Assembly: GCA_910574745.1 (NCBI GenBank)
Contig: CAJTCE010000001.1
Location: 124,001 to 188,000 of the forward strand
Reading direction: 5' to 3'
From: Lachnospiraceae bacterium
Lineage (GTDB): Bacteria > Bacillota > Clostridia > Lachnospirales > Lachnospiraceae
DNA: 64,000 nucleotides
Within the stretch, counting starts at the first letter, position 1; each line of letters begins with the position of its first letter. The position numbers and the translations under genes were made by a program. Below are positions 27,874 to 37,637 of this stretch, in pieces. The notes under the pieces are model-generated. The model had not been told where the DNA came from. It made no database searches and worked only from the letters and a program-made list of their open reading frames with translations.

Positions 27874-27908
27874 GTGAAAAAGAGGCCGCCGCATACCTGC
27901 AGCCACCC
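27874..27908 (-). terminator. Probable terminator after the permease genes
   Basis: On the minus strand GCTGCA pairs with TGCGGC around the loop GGTA. The outer AGG/CCT pairs flank it and CTCTTTTTC follows. It lies between the yjfF-like gene and the second binding-protein gene and could reduce or end transcription there. Confidence 0.4.
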
Positions 27909-27938
27909 CTTTTCCCCGATTTTGTGTTCTTGAATAAT

Positions 27939-29009
27939 TTAATCAACCTTAACCTTTAACGCCCGTTTCTTGCGTGCCATAACAATGCTCTGAACTACTA
28001 AGAACAGACAGAGCATTGCCGCAATGGTAATTCCCGTCCACCACGCTTCTTCAAAACCTGCAGATGAAACAATATTCTGAATCGTGCTTAAAGAAAGCAC
28101 GCCGAAAAAGGTTCCGATTATGTTGCCTACGCCGCCAGTCAGCATAGTGCCGCCGATAATAGAGGATGCAATGGCGTTCATTTCCATTCCGCTTGCATGG
28201 GACGGCGCACCGGAGCCTACATGCAGGAAATAAACATATCCACCGATACCCGCTAAAAGACCGCAGATTAAATGGGAAAGGAATTTGGTTTTTCTAACAT
28301 TGATGCCCAGCATCAGAGCACTCTGGCTGTTTCCGCCTACCGCATAGAATTTACGCCCCAGTTTTGACCAGCGTAATATACAGAAGAACAAAACCACAAT
28401 GATGATCGCCACAATGACGCCGATTTCCACATACGCATTTACATATTTTCCCAGCTTATTGACAGAGCCCATGCCCGGAACTACAATACGGGTATTTTTC
28501 AACGCTACAAAGGCCTCGTTTTGCACATTGAAAGGGTTGGAATTTACAATGGTCGTCATACCCCTTGCAAAGAACATGCCCGCCAATGTGACGATGAAGG
28601 GCTGGATATCCAGATAAGCAACCAGAAATCCCTGTACTGCGCCAAAGGCCAGACCGATTGATAGCGCTATCAAAAGGGATACGAAAACATTTCCGCCCTT
28701 GTAATCCAGATAAACCGCGCAGCACATGCTGACCAGTGCCGTAACGCCGCCTACGGAAATATCAATTCCCCCGGTAATCATAACGATGCTCATCCCGCAG
28801 GATACTATGATCAACGCTGCATTTGCATTTAAAATATTAAAGAAGGTCTGAGGCTTTAAGAAGCCTTTTCCTTGAAATAATATTGCTCCGATATACATGG
28901 CAAAGAAAACCACTATGGTAATGGTCAGAAGCAGATTGGTATCCGTCATGTTCTTCATTTTATCAGAAAATCCGCCGCCGGCCGAAGATGATTTATTCGA
29001 TGATGCCAT
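27939..29009 (-). CDS. yjfF: Sugar ABC transporter permease, YjfF-like
   Basis: A 356-residue membrane protein of the ribose/galactose permease family, with about nine helices. The family block MSIVMITGGIDISVGGVTAL and the coupling motif PFIVTLAGMFFARGMTTIVN are present; these match YjfF of the galactofuranose system. It follows the other permease gene by one base and forms a heterodimeric channel with it. Translation starts MASSNKSSSAGGGFSDK, with AGGAGG upstream. Confidence 0.92.
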   Translation of the reverse strand: MASSNKSSSAGGGFSDKMKNMTDTNLLLTITIVVFFAMYIGAILFQGKGFLKPQTFFNILNANAALIIVSCGMSIVMITGGIDISVGGVTALVSMCCAVYLDYKGGNVFVSLLIALSIGLAFGAVQGFLVAYLDIQPFIVTLAGMFFARGMTTIVNSNPFNVQNEAFVALKNTRIVVPGMGSVNKLGKYVNAYVEIGVIVAIIIVVLFFCILRWSKLGRKFYAVGGNSQSALMLGINVRKTKFLSHLICGLLAGIGGYVYFLHVGSGAPSHASGMEMNAIASSIIGGTMLTGGVGNIIGTFFGVLSLSTIQNIVSSAGFEEAWWTGITIAAMLCLFLVVQSIVMARKKRALKVKVD

Positions 29010-29010
29010 A

Positions 29011-30114
29011 TTAAGCCACCTCCTTTACTTTCTGTCCTGCTTTCAGCTTTTTCCACAAGCCGGAAAGATAATTTCTTACTGCAGGCGCGCTTAAAACAAC
29101 CAGTAAAATAACGACTACCGCCTTATATGCAGGCAGCGCATCGGACTGTACCTTATATTTGTAAAGAGTAGTGGTCAAAAACTGGATAACGTAAGCCCCC
29201 AGAATGGATGCCGCCATATTAAATTTTCCGCCGCTTAATGCGTTTCCGCCTAAAGCAACTGCAAGAATGGCATCCATTTCAATATCCTTTGCCACAACGG
29301 AATAGTTGATGGTAGAAAAACGGCTTACCTTGATCAAACCTACCACCGCAACGCACAGACCCAGAATTACAAAGGATAAAAACTTAATAAAGGTAGGATT
29401 CAGACCATTTAACCTGGAGGAATTCTCATTAATACCTACCGACTGCGTATATAATCCCAAATTGGTAAAGCGAAGCACCAGCGCTATGATGACCATACAT
29501 GCCACCGCGATAAAAAACGGCGTGGGAATGGGAACACCCGGAATGAATCCTCCGAAGTATCCGAAGGAAGGTTCGCTGATAATCGGCAGCTCATTATTGT
29601 TAATCCATGCCGCTATGGAACGTCCCGCCGTATAGAGAATCAATGTGGCTACCATAGGCTGTATCTTAAAATATGCTACCAGCACTCCGTTAAAGGCGCC
29701 AAAAATCATTGCTACCACACAGCTTACCAGAAAAGCCACAAAAATAGGCGTTCTCAATGTATCCGGTCTGGAATTGGTCCCACAGAGCACTCTGAAGATC
29801 ACGCTGCCGCTGATGGCAACAGCAGCGCCTACGCTGATATCCTGTCCGCCGGAAGCTGCCGTAACTAACGTCATGCCGATAGCCAGAATCGCCAGCTCAG
29901 AACCATAGTCCAGAATCGTGATCAGATTACCGGATAATACCAGACTTCCGGTACTGCTATAGTCTAAGTTTACCCTGAAAAAGGATGGATCCATGATCAG
30001 GTTGAACAAAGCCAGCGCCAATAAAGCCGCTATGGGAATAAATATCTGTCGTCTGAACAGCCCGTTTAAAAATCCGGCCGTTCCTGATTTCTTTTTGATC
30101 TCTTTATTTTCCAT
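29011..30114 (-). CDS. ytfT: Sugar ABC transporter permease, YtfT-like
   Basis: A 367-residue permease with the family signature LAIGMTLVTAASGGQDISVG and the second block IQPMVATLILYTAGRSIAAW. Its order after the ATPase and before the YjfF-like gene is the same as in ytfQRT-yjfF. The start codon overlaps the ATPase stop codon. It forms the membrane channel together with the YjfF-like permease, in the cytoplasmic membrane. Confidence 0.92.
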   Translation of the reverse strand: MENKEIKKKSGTAGFLNGLFRRQIFIPIAALLALALFNLIMDPSFFRVNLDYSSTGSLVLSGNLITILDYGSELAILAIGMTLVTAASGGQDISVGAAVAISGSVIFRVLCGTNSRPDTLRTPIFVAFLVSCVVAMIFGAFNGVLVAYFKIQPMVATLILYTAGRSIAAWINNNELPIISEPSFGYFGGFIPGVPIPTPFFIAVACMVIIALVLRFTNLGLYTQSVGINENSSRLNGLNPTFIKFLSFVILGLCVAVVGLIKVSRFSTINYSVVAKDIEMDAILAVALGGNALSGGKFNMAASILGAYVIQFLTTTLYKYKVQSDALPAYKAVVVILLVVLSAPAVRNYLSGLWKKLKAGQKVKEVA

Positions 30115-31631
30115 TATTCTTTGTCACCTCCGGCAATTGTACTCATAATCATATTCTGAGACAGTTCTTCGCCTGAAAGCTCGCCTACTACCTTGCGATC
30201 TCTCATAACAACCAAACGCGAACAGGTACGAAGCATTTCGTCTGTCTCGGAAGAAATAAAGGTAACGCTCATGCCTTCCGAAGCCAGCTTCAACACTAAT
30301 TTCTGTATATCTACCTTGGTTCCTACGTCAATACCCCTTGTAGGCTCATCCAAAATCAGATATTCCGGATGGGTAAGAAGCCAGCGCCCCAGAATTACCT
30401 TCTGCTGGTTTCCTCCGGAAAGAGATTTTATCGGCGTATCCGCAGAGGCCGTCTTAATGTCTAAAAGCTTAATATATTCATCTGCAAACTTATAAGTATC
30501 CGACTTTTTAAAGGGCTTAAAAAATCCTTTTAATACCTGTGCCGCAAGAATAATATTTTCGCGTACCGAAAGGTCTCCTACGATACCGTCCTTTTTACGG
30601 TCTTCGGGAAGGTATGCGATCCCGTTTTTCATGGCGTCTAAAGGCTTTGCTATTTTTACGCTTTTTCCGTTCATCTTCACGTTTCCGCCAAGTACCCTGT
30701 CGGCGCCGAAAATAGCGCGGACACATTCGCTTCTGCCGGAGCCTAACAGTCCTGTAAAGCCGTTTACCTCGCCCTTCTTTATATGGAAATCAAAGGGTTT
30801 GATTCCCGCATTGCTCACAAGACCTTCTGCTTCAAATACAGGCGCTTTTCCTTCCTTATCCTTATATTCCTTCTGTTCTCCCTTGATATCGGACAAGTCA
30901 TCCATCTCTTTTCCTAACATCTTGGAAACCAGCTGTACCCTGGGAAGCTCTTTGATGTCATACTGACCCACAAGCTTTCCGTCACGTAAAACGGTAATCC
31001 TGTCGCAGACCTCATAGACCTGATCCAAAAAGTGGGTAACAAAGATGATTCCTACCTTTCTTGCCTTCAGATCCCGCATCAGCTTAAACAGCTTTTCAAC
31101 CTCCTGCTCATCCAAAGAGGATGTAGGCTCATCTAAAATCAATACCTTACAATCCATATCCACTGCGCGGGCAATGGCAACCATCTGCTGTACCGCTAAG
31201 GAACAGCTTGCCAGCTGCTGGCTTGCCTTTGCAGGAATTTCAAGGGATTCAAGGATTTTATCCGCATCCGCGTTCATTTTTTTCCAGTTCTGTCCAAATC
31301 CTTTTGTACGGCCTATGTACATATTTTCAGCCACCGACAGATTGGGACAGAGCGTAATTTCCTGATACACAGTACTGATACCCAGATTCTGTGCGTCCTG
31401 AGGCGAACGTATGGATACTTCGCCCTCATTCCCTTTTAAGAAAATATGCCCCTCATCTTTTCCGTAAACTCCGGTTAAAACCTTGATGAGGGTTGATTTT
31501 CCGGCGCCGTTTTCGCCCATCAGGGCATGAATCTCTCCCTCGCACAGGGTAAAATCCACTCCCTGCAGTGCGCGCACCCCGGGAAAGCTTTTATGAATAT
31601 CTCTTAATTCCAATACAGATTTCTCGTTCAC
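30114..31631 (-). CDS. ytfR: Sugar ABC transporter ATPase (two ABC domains), YtfR-like
   Basis: A 505-residue protein with two fused ATPase domains, as in RbsA/MglA/YtfR. The first domain has Walker A GENGAGKST and Walker B LILDEPTSSLD. The second has the degenerate Walker A GLLGSGRSE and the signature LSGGNQQKVILGRWL, both normal for this family. It energises uptake through the two permeases downstream. It is separated from the first binding-protein gene by a GC-rich hairpin that probably lowers its expression. Confidence 0.94.
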   Translation of the reverse strand: MNEKSVLELRDIHKSFPGVRALQGVDFTLCEGEIHALMGENGAGKSTLIKVLTGVYGKDEGHIFLKGNEGEVSIRSPQDAQNLGISTVYQEITLCPNLSVAENMYIGRTKGFGQNWKKMNADADKILESLEIPAKASQQLASCSLAVQQMVAIARAVDMDCKVLILDEPTSSLDEQEVEKLFKLMRDLKARKVGIIFVTHFLDQVYEVCDRITVLRDGKLVGQYDIKELPRVQLVSKMLGKEMDDLSDIKGEQKEYKDKEGKAPVFEAEGLVSNAGIKPFDFHIKKGEVNGFTGLLGSGRSECVRAIFGADRVLGGNVKMNGKSVKIAKPLDAMKNGIAYLPEDRKKDGIVGDLSVRENIILAAQVLKGFFKPFKKSDTYKFADEYIKLLDIKTASADTPIKSLSGGNQQKVILGRWLLTHPEYLILDEPTRGIDVGTKVDIQKLVLKLASEGMSVTFISSETDEMLRTCSRLVVMRDRKVVGELSGEELSQNMIMSTIAGGDKE

Positions 31632-31661
31632 CAGTGCTTCACCCCTTCCATTTTTTAAAAC

Positions 31662-31702
31662 AGGCGCGGAGCAAGCGTACCAATCAACGCCGCACCGCGC
31701 CC
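31662..31702 (-). terminator. Intercistronic hairpin, partial terminator
   Basis: On the minus strand GGGCGCGG pairs with CCGCGCCT around a 25-base region with further short pairing, followed by GTTTTAAAAA. It lies between the binding-protein gene and the ATPase gene. In such operons this arrangement lets the binding protein be made in excess of the transporter. Confidence 0.7.
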
Positions 31703-31732
31703 TTTTATCATTTACTTAATTCAAAATCCGGT

Positions 31733-32800
31733 TTAAATACCGTATTTGGTAACGTCATCTTCTGTAATGGTTGTAGCGTCAAAGCCTCTTTCTTCCATAA
31801 TGACTTCTTTTTCAGCAATTGTTCCACCATTCTGAAGTGTTTTAATGATATCGTCAAGAGTTGCCGCCTGGAAAGGATTACACTGTCCGTCATAGTTCCA
31901 GTTGCCTTTCACAAGTTCTTCCAGCGCCCATGCGTTGCAGTCAAAGCCCATAATGATTACGTCTTTGCCAACGCCGTGGGAAATATTTGCATTATCAAGC
32001 GCTGCTACGGCGCCTTTTGCCATATCGTCATTCTCTGCATAAATAACATTGAAAGGCTCTTTGGAATCAATAATGGACTGTACGATCTGCTGTGCATTTT
32101 CTGCGTTCCAGTCGCCTGTCTGCTGTGTTACGAGATTCCAGTTGTCAGTTGCCTCAACCTTATCGTTAAGAGCGCCTGTACGTCCGATCTGTGCAGCGCT
32201 GCCCATTACACCCTGAAGATGGATGATGTTATATTCTTCAAGTCCCTGGCTCTCTAACCAGTCAACTGCTGTCTGACCTTCCTGTGCCATATCGGAAACA
32301 ACGGCAGCCTCATAAAGTGAAGGGTCCGCATCGATTACACGGTCAAATAAGATTACCCTGATACCTGCATCCTGCGCATCCTGCAATACGGAATCCCAGC
32401 CTGATGTATCTGCCGCGGAAAGAAGAAGATAGTCAACGCCGTCCTGAATGAATTTCTGTGCTGATGTAATCTGCTCTTCGTTCTTCTTGCTGTAAGCAAA
32501 CTGTGCATCATATCCGTTTTCTTCCGTAAACATTGCCTTCAAATCCTTATCGTTCGCTGTACGATAACCGGATTCATTCGGGTCATTGTTGATAATTCCG
32601 ACTTTAATCAATTCTCCTGAGCTTGCCGCCGGCGCTTCTGTACCCGCGTCATCTGCAGGAGCCTCCGCTTCTTCATCAGCGGGTGCTTCCGTACCTGCAT
32701 CGTCTGCGGGAGCTGATGTCTGTCCCGCATCGTTGCCGCATGCCGTTAATCCAAATACCATTGTTGCTGCCAAAATGACTGCCAAAATTTTTTTCTTCAT
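31733..32800 (-). CDS. ytfQ: Sugar-binding lipoprotein, YtfQ-like
   Basis: A 355-residue protein with a lipoprotein signal MKKKILAVILAATMVFGLTA followed by Cys. A Pro/Ala/Asp/Glu linker (about residues 28-60) has near-repeats of DDAGTEAPA. The binding fold then follows: VGIINNDPNESGYRTANDKD, SAADTSGWDSVLQDAQDAGI and IIMGFDCNAW. It should deliver the sugar to the permease pair. It is the first gene after the regulators, 161 bp downstream of the sensor kinase gene. Galactofuranose as the ligand is inferred from family likeness only. Confidence 0.92.
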   Translation of the reverse strand: MKKKILAVILAATMVFGLTACGNDAGQTSAPADDAGTEAPADEEAEAPADDAGTEAPAASSGELIKVGIINNDPNESGYRTANDKDLKAMFTEENGYDAQFAYSKKNEEQITSAQKFIQDGVDYLLLSAADTSGWDSVLQDAQDAGIRVILFDRVIDADPSLYEAAVVSDMAQEGQTAVDWLESQGLEEYNIIHLQGVMGSAAQIGRTGALNDKVEATDNWNLVTQQTGDWNAENAQQIVQSIIDSKEPFNVIYAENDDMAKGAVAALDNANISHGVGKDVIIMGFDCNAWALEELVKGNWNYDGQCNPFQAATLDDIIKTLQNGGTIAEKEVIMEERGFDATTITEDDVTKYGI

Positions 32801-32961
32801 ATTAATCCTCCCATAAAATTTTTTTCAAAGAATCATTTTTTTGATAATGACATTTTATAACTTATTTTTTAGTGAATCCATGCAGATAAATTATAGAAAT
32901 GTTCATTTTTTTATTCAAATATATGAATAGGTTGATTTTTCTATTACAGGAGTTTGTTTTT

Positions 32962-34413
32962 TCAAGACAGGGTTTCCGCATAAGGAAGTGCAATACTTAC
33001 AACCGTCATTTCTTCATACACGCTCTCAATAAAAATACCGTACTTCTCTCCGAAATTCAGGCGAATCCGCTCATTTACATTATATAACCCGTAAATATCC
33101 TTTCCCGTTAAAACCCGGTCCCTGATGCCTGCCCTGACCTGCTCTAAGCGTTCTTCCTTTATGCCGATGCCGTTATCCTCAATCTGTATATAAAAGAATT
33201 TTTCTTCCTTTTCCGCTTTTACCAGAATCCTTCCCTGCCCCCTTTTATTTTTGATTCCATGATATAAAGCATTTTCAACAAGGGGCTGGATCGTGATTTT
33301 CGGAATCAGGTATTTATTAAATTCCTCCGGCACACAAATCTCATATTCCAGGATATCCTGATACCGTACCTGTTGGATTTCAAGATAGCTCCTGACATGA
33401 TTCAGTTCTTCTTCTATTGTAATAATATCCTTTCCTCTGTTTAGGGAAGTCCTGAAAAATTCCGACAGGCTTCCTACCATATCCACCACCTTCTTCTGCT
33501 CTCCCGCTTCCGCCAGCCATATAATCGCATCCAGGGTATTATATAAGAAATGGGGATTGATCTGCGACTGCAAAAGCTCAAATTCCGCCTTCCGCAGCCT
33601 GATTTGTTCTTTGGTAACCTGTTCTATCAGCTCATTGATTTTATCAATCATGGTATTTAAGGAATCGCTGAGCATACTGACCTCTATGCCGCCTTTTATT
33701 TCGGATCGCACGTCCAGATTTCCTTTTGCCACCTGATCTGTTACCTCGCTCAATTTTCTGATCGGTCTTGTAATACTTAAGGGGATATGGTAAGAAACAT
33801 AGATAATAACTACCAGAATACATGCCATGGCTGCCAGCAGGAATCCGAGGGTTGCCAAAAAGACATTCTGATATTCCGCACGAAGCTGTTGCAGCTGGCT
33901 GATTTCATAATAAATATACTGGAAAATGGTTTCCCGAAACAATGATGTCACAATCTGAACATCATTTTCCCAGATTTCCATATTATCCTCATATTTATTT
34001 CCTTCCCGCAGGTTTTCTTCTATACGTTCTTTATAGCTTTCCAGATTTTTCAAATATTTTTCAGCGCTGTCTAAACGCTCCCTGTTATCCCGGGAATTGG
34101 TAACCTCCTCCAGGCTGTTCACAATACGTTTGGCGTCGCTTAACATATCATCCAGATTGGATTCCTCTATAGACTTGTTTTCTACGATCAAAAGATATGT
34201 TTCATAATCAAAATCTTTTTTAAAGTCCAGACTGAACTCACTGGCAGCCGCAGTAGAATCCAGCATATCTTCATAATTGCGGTTCACAATCCAAAGATTA
34301 TAAAAGCAAAATATGGAAAAAGCCAACACCGGTACCAGCAATAAAAAGTAGGAGTATCTGATTTTAGTTGCAAGAGTAGAATTATCATAAAGCTGCTTAA
34401 GCTTTTGTCTCAT
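32962..34413 (-). CDS. Sensor histidine kinase, YesM type
   Basis: A 483-residue kinase. Two membrane helices (about 17-37 and 185-207) enclose an extracytoplasmic helical sensor domain. A HAMP domain follows (ITRPIRKLSEVTDQVAKGN), then the His-kinase motif LQSQINPHFLYNTLDAI and the ATPase motifs QPLVENALYHGI and IEDNGIGI. The start directly follows the stop of the response-regulator gene. It probably senses the sugar, perhaps through the lipoprotein next door, and controls the transporter operon. Confidence 0.94.
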   Translation of the reverse strand: MRQKLKQLYDNSTLATKIRYSYFLLLVPVLAFSIFCFYNLWIVNRNYEDMLDSTAAASEFSLDFKKDFDYETYLLIVENKSIEESNLDDMLSDAKRIVNSLEEVTNSRDNRERLDSAEKYLKNLESYKERIEENLREGNKYEDNMEIWENDVQIVTSLFRETIFQYIYYEISQLQQLRAEYQNVFLATLGFLLAAMACILVVIIYVSYHIPLSITRPIRKLSEVTDQVAKGNLDVRSEIKGGIEVSMLSDSLNTMIDKINELIEQVTKEQIRLRKAEFELLQSQINPHFLYNTLDAIIWLAEAGEQKKVVDMVGSLSEFFRTSLNRGKDIITIEEELNHVRSYLEIQQVRYQDILEYEICVPEEFNKYLIPKITIQPLVENALYHGIKNKRGQGRILVKAEKEEKFFYIQIEDNGIGIKEERLEQVRAGIRDRVLTGKDIYGLYNVNERIRLNFGEKYGIFIESVYEEMTVVSIALPYAETLS

Positions 34414-36036
34414 CTATTCGTCTCCCTTCATCTCTTTACCGCTTCTGTATTGCGTAGGCGTCATTCCTTGTGTCTTTTTAAATAAGTAAGAAAAATAATG
34501 CGGGTCTTTATATCCCACCTCCATACTGATGACACTGGCTTTTTTATTCGTACACCGCAGCAGTTCTTTCGCTTTATTCATTCTGTAATCGGTCAGATAT
34601 CTGCTGAAGGTCCGGCCTGTCTGCTGGCTGAAGATCGTACTCAAATGGTTGGGCGAAAAATTCACATGGGATGCAAGAAGATTCAGGGATAATTCATCTT
34701 CGCCGTAATGCTTTTCAATATAGACCTTTACTTCATCCACAACATCCTCATATCTGTTGCTGGCTTTTTGTTCCCGAAGCTCTAAAGCCCTTTGCAGGAT
34801 TCCGACAATATAGCTCACGGCGCTTTCTTCATTTTGTAAAATACCCGAAGCAATATCAATGGGCTCTACTTCTTCTCTGGGAAGCTGCAGCCCTTCCAGA
34901 AACTCAACAACACAAAAATATGCATCCATGGTTATATACTGCCTGAATAGGTTGGACTTCATTGCGTGGTTTCCCAGATTATTAAAAAACTCTTCCACAA
35001 AATAAACAACCTCTGCCCGGTCTCCAAACTTGAGAAACTCCTTGATCTTTCCCCTGTCAATCTGTTTGGGGTCTACATTGCTTATGTTAAATTCTTCTTT
35101 TTCCAGATAAACTTCCGGTTCCATTTGGGCGCTGTCAAGTATGCGGCTTTCCTTTACGAGATAACGGTGTGCAAAAGCATGACTGGCCTTTTCAAAAGAA
35201 AGGGGCAGTTCTCCCAACCGGTTAACAGGATGGCCAATTCCGCAAAAGTAACGGATCTGCTTATAATTTCCCAGCTTTTCCTTCATTTTTCCTATGTAAT
35301 CGCTTTGCAGCTTATGAAGCTCCTCCTTAGAATCTCCTTTAAAGAGAAGCGCCTTTCCTTCCAGATTTCGGTCAAAGACCAAAAGGTGCGTCTCCTCATT
35401 CAGCTTTTTCAAATCCTCCTCTATTTCTACCAGATTGTTTGAATATTCCTCCTGGGTATGATCCATAGACTGGATGATCAGCAAAATAATGTTATACCAT
35501 ATGGCGGAAATATCCATATCCATATCCTTTGCAATTTCCAGAAGCTCTGATACGGATTTGGAACCGGTAACCAGATAGTGGAATAACTCCTTTCTGTCCT
35601 TTTGGACACTTTCCTCCATTTCCTTCTTATACTTTTCGTTAATCTCACGTTCCTTTTGTTTTTCTTCTATTTTTGCCGCGATAGCGTCCACTTCCTTTAA
35701 CAGCTCTTCCCCGTTAACCGGCTTGGAAAGATAGCGGGCTATTCCGATATTAATGCCTTCTTTTGCATATTCAAACTCTTCATACCCTGTCAGAACAATG
35801 ATTTCCGTTAAGGGCAGCTCCTTTTTGATCAGCCTGCTCAAGGCAAGTCCGTCCATAAAGGGCATTCTGATATCCGTTATGACAATGTCCGGCTTTAATT
35901 TCCAAATCATGGGAAACGCCAGCTCCCCGTCGCTTGCCTCCCCGCAGAATTCATATCCGTGCGCTTCCCAGTCAATGTTATTTTTAATTCCCTCACGCAC
36001 TACAAATTCATCTTCTACCAAAAATATTTTAAACAT
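34414..36036 (-). CDS. Response regulator with AraC DNA-binding domain, YesN type
   Basis: A 540-residue regulator. The receiver domain has Asp55 (IVITDIRMPFMDG) and the acidic pair VEDE. The middle 300 residues are alpha-helical. The C-terminal AraC domain has both helix-turn-helix units (LASHVNFSPNHLSTIFSQQT and YKDPHYFSYLFKKTQGMTP). It is paired with the YesM-type kinase directly downstream, and the two should activate the sugar-uptake genes in response to substrate. Confidence 0.94.
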   Translation of the reverse strand: MFKIFLVEDEFVVREGIKNNIDWEAHGYEFCGEASDGELAFPMIWKLKPDIVITDIRMPFMDGLALSRLIKKELPLTEIIVLTGYEEFEYAKEGINIGIARYLSKPVNGEELLKEVDAIAAKIEEKQKEREINEKYKKEMEESVQKDRKELFHYLVTGSKSVSELLEIAKDMDMDISAIWYNIILLIIQSMDHTQEEYSNNLVEIEEDLKKLNEETHLLVFDRNLEGKALLFKGDSKEELHKLQSDYIGKMKEKLGNYKQIRYFCGIGHPVNRLGELPLSFEKASHAFAHRYLVKESRILDSAQMEPEVYLEKEEFNISNVDPKQIDRGKIKEFLKFGDRAEVVYFVEEFFNNLGNHAMKSNLFRQYITMDAYFCVVEFLEGLQLPREEVEPIDIASGILQNEESAVSYIVGILQRALELREQKASNRYEDVVDEVKVYIEKHYGEDELSLNLLASHVNFSPNHLSTIFSQQTGRTFSRYLTDYRMNKAKELLRCTNKKASVISMEVGYKDPHYFSYLFKKTQGMTPTQYRSGKEMKGDE

Positions 36037-36156
36037 CCCGATCCCTGCCTTTACTTCCGAAAACTGTAGGGTAAACTTAACCTATTTTAATTTTCTTAAT
36101 TATACAACCATTGGATGTTTTGTCATTTGATTCTTTCGCTCATATCCTTCTGGCGA

Positions 36157-37494
36157 TCATCTGATTTTTCCTATCACTTCCTTCTTAAAAACCAGCCGGG
36201 AAAAGCCTGCCGTTAAAAATTCCGTAAGGCAAAAGGCATACCACACGCCCTCAGCTTTCGCAAACCTGCTGAGCAGAAACGCCGCCGGTATGATCACAAC
36301 CACATATCTGGCCAGGGAAATATATAAAGACGGCGCTCCTTTCCCCAAGCCTTCCAACGCTCCGCAGCAGGTAACGGAAACTGCCGATATCACAAAGCCC
36401 AGACTGATGATGCGCAAAGCGCTGATACCAATCTCAATGGTTTTTTCATTGGGGGTAAACAGCCCGATCAAACTTCCCGGAATTGCCCATGATAAAATCA
36501 AGCCTGCCGTCATCACACCCATAATCAGTTTCAGGGTTGTTTTATAAATCTCATTTACCCGTTCATATTCTCCCGCGCCATAGTTATATCCGATTAACGG
36601 CCTGATTCCCTGGATAATCCCGTTTGCCGTCAAATAAATGAAGGTCTGCAGTTTATAATAAACGCCAAGTACCAGCACATATTTTTCCGAAAATTCCGCC
36701 AGAATTCCGTTCAAGGCTGAAATCAGCAGAGACGGTAGCGCCATATTCAATGTGGCAGGGATTCCTACGGAATACAGCTTCCCTAAAATTTCTTTTTCGG
36801 GGCGTATATATTCTTTTTTTATGCTGACAGGCATCGTAGTTTTTATATAAGAAAGCAGGTACACAAGCAAGGTAATGCATTGCCCTATTCCCGTTGCATA
36901 GGCGGCACCTGCAATTCCCATAGCCGGAAATATGCCGATCCCAAAAATCATCAAAGGATCCAGAATAATATTGGCAATAAAACCGCACATCATGCCAATC
37001 ATTGTCATCTTCATTCTGCCTACAGCCTGAAACAGCTTTTCAAAAGAGATTCCCAAAGTAACCACCGCTGAAAACAAAAAAGCCCTGTTGGCATAAATAA
37101 GCGCCATCTTTACCGTTTCTTGTTCAGAGGAAAACAATTTTAAAAATAAGGGCATTCCCCCAATGCACAAAAACGTCAGCAGGATACCATGAAGAAAATT
37201 AAAAAGAATTCCCTGGGCTGCCGCCTTATTCCCCCGGATCTCATCATCCGCTCCCAGATAAAACGCCACATTGGCATTCATCCCTACGCCAAATCCCACT
37301 GCAATGGCAGTGATCAGATTCTGCACCGGATAAACCAACGCCAGGGCAGTCATGGCGTTTTCGCTTAATTTGGCCACAAAATAACTGTCTACAATATTGT
37401 ATAAGGCATTTACCGCCATGGAAATGACCATGGGTAAAGACATAGACACAACCAAAGGCAATACCTTTTTTTCTTTCATAAATTCCTGATTCAT
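36157..37494 (-). CDS. MATE family efflux transporter
   Basis: A 445-residue MATE protein with twelve helices, starting MNQEFMKEKKVLPLVVSMS at ATG 37494 (GGAG upstream). Family motifs YNIVDSYFVAKLSENAMTAL and IRPLIGYNYGAGEYERV are present. It is not close to the MATE protein at 8912. The leader holds a 13-bp hairpin, and the promoter overlaps palindromic half-sites, so expression is probably repressed until an inducer (perhaps a drug) is present. Confidence 0.94.
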   Translation of the reverse strand: MNQEFMKEKKVLPLVVSMSLPMVISMAVNALYNIVDSYFVAKLSENAMTALALVYPVQNLITAIAVGFGVGMNANVAFYLGADDEIRGNKAAAQGILFNFLHGILLTFLCIGGMPLFLKLFSSEQETVKMALIYANRAFLFSAVVTLGISFEKLFQAVGRMKMTMIGMMCGFIANIILDPLMIFGIGIFPAMGIAGAAYATGIGQCITLLVYLLSYIKTTMPVSIKKEYIRPEKEILGKLYSVGIPATLNMALPSLLISALNGILAEFSEKYVLVLGVYYKLQTFIYLTANGIIQGIRPLIGYNYGAGEYERVNEIYKTTLKLIMGVMTAGLILSWAIPGSLIGLFTPNEKTIEIGISALRIISLGFVISAVSVTCCGALEGLGKGAPSLYISLARYVVVIIPAAFLLSRFAKAEGVWYAFCLTEFLTAGFSRLVFKKEVIGKIR

Positions 37495-37525
37495 TTCTGT
37501 TTCTCCTTTTTTGAACATGATAAAA

Positions 37526-37557
37526 GCCACACAATTACCGATCAGTAATTGCGTGGC
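37526..37557 (-). promoter_or_regulatory. Leader hairpin before the MATE gene
   Basis: GCCACACAATTAC (37526-37538) and GTAATTGCGTGGC (37545-37557) pair over 13 bp (one G-U or A-C position, depending on strand) around a 6-base loop, 32 bp before the MATE start. It may be an attenuator or an operator. The following minus-strand sequence CTTTTATC is a weak T-run. Confidence 0.5.
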
Positions 37558-37608
37558 GAAAAAAGATTTCTCTTAAAAAATCCACTCCCATATGGGTTTT
37601 GTCAGCCT

Positions 37609-37637
37609 ATTATGTCATATATTGACAGGGTTGTCAA
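37609..37637 (-). promoter_or_regulatory. Promoter with overlapping palindromic half-sites
   Basis: On the minus strand a perfect -35 TTGACA (37632-37637), a 17-bp spacer and -10 CATAAT (37609-37614) drive the MATE gene. Three half-sites, TGACA, TGTCA and TGACA, follow one another across the -35 and the spacer, so two overlapping palindromes are formed. A dimeric MarR- or TetR-like repressor would block RNA polymerase there. The promoter overlaps the stop codon of the hydrolase gene. Confidence 0.65.

Noticed and set aside
32586-32720. Tandem repeats on either strand
   Set aside because: They encode the Pro/Ala/Asp/Glu linker of the binding lipoprotein and have no separate function.
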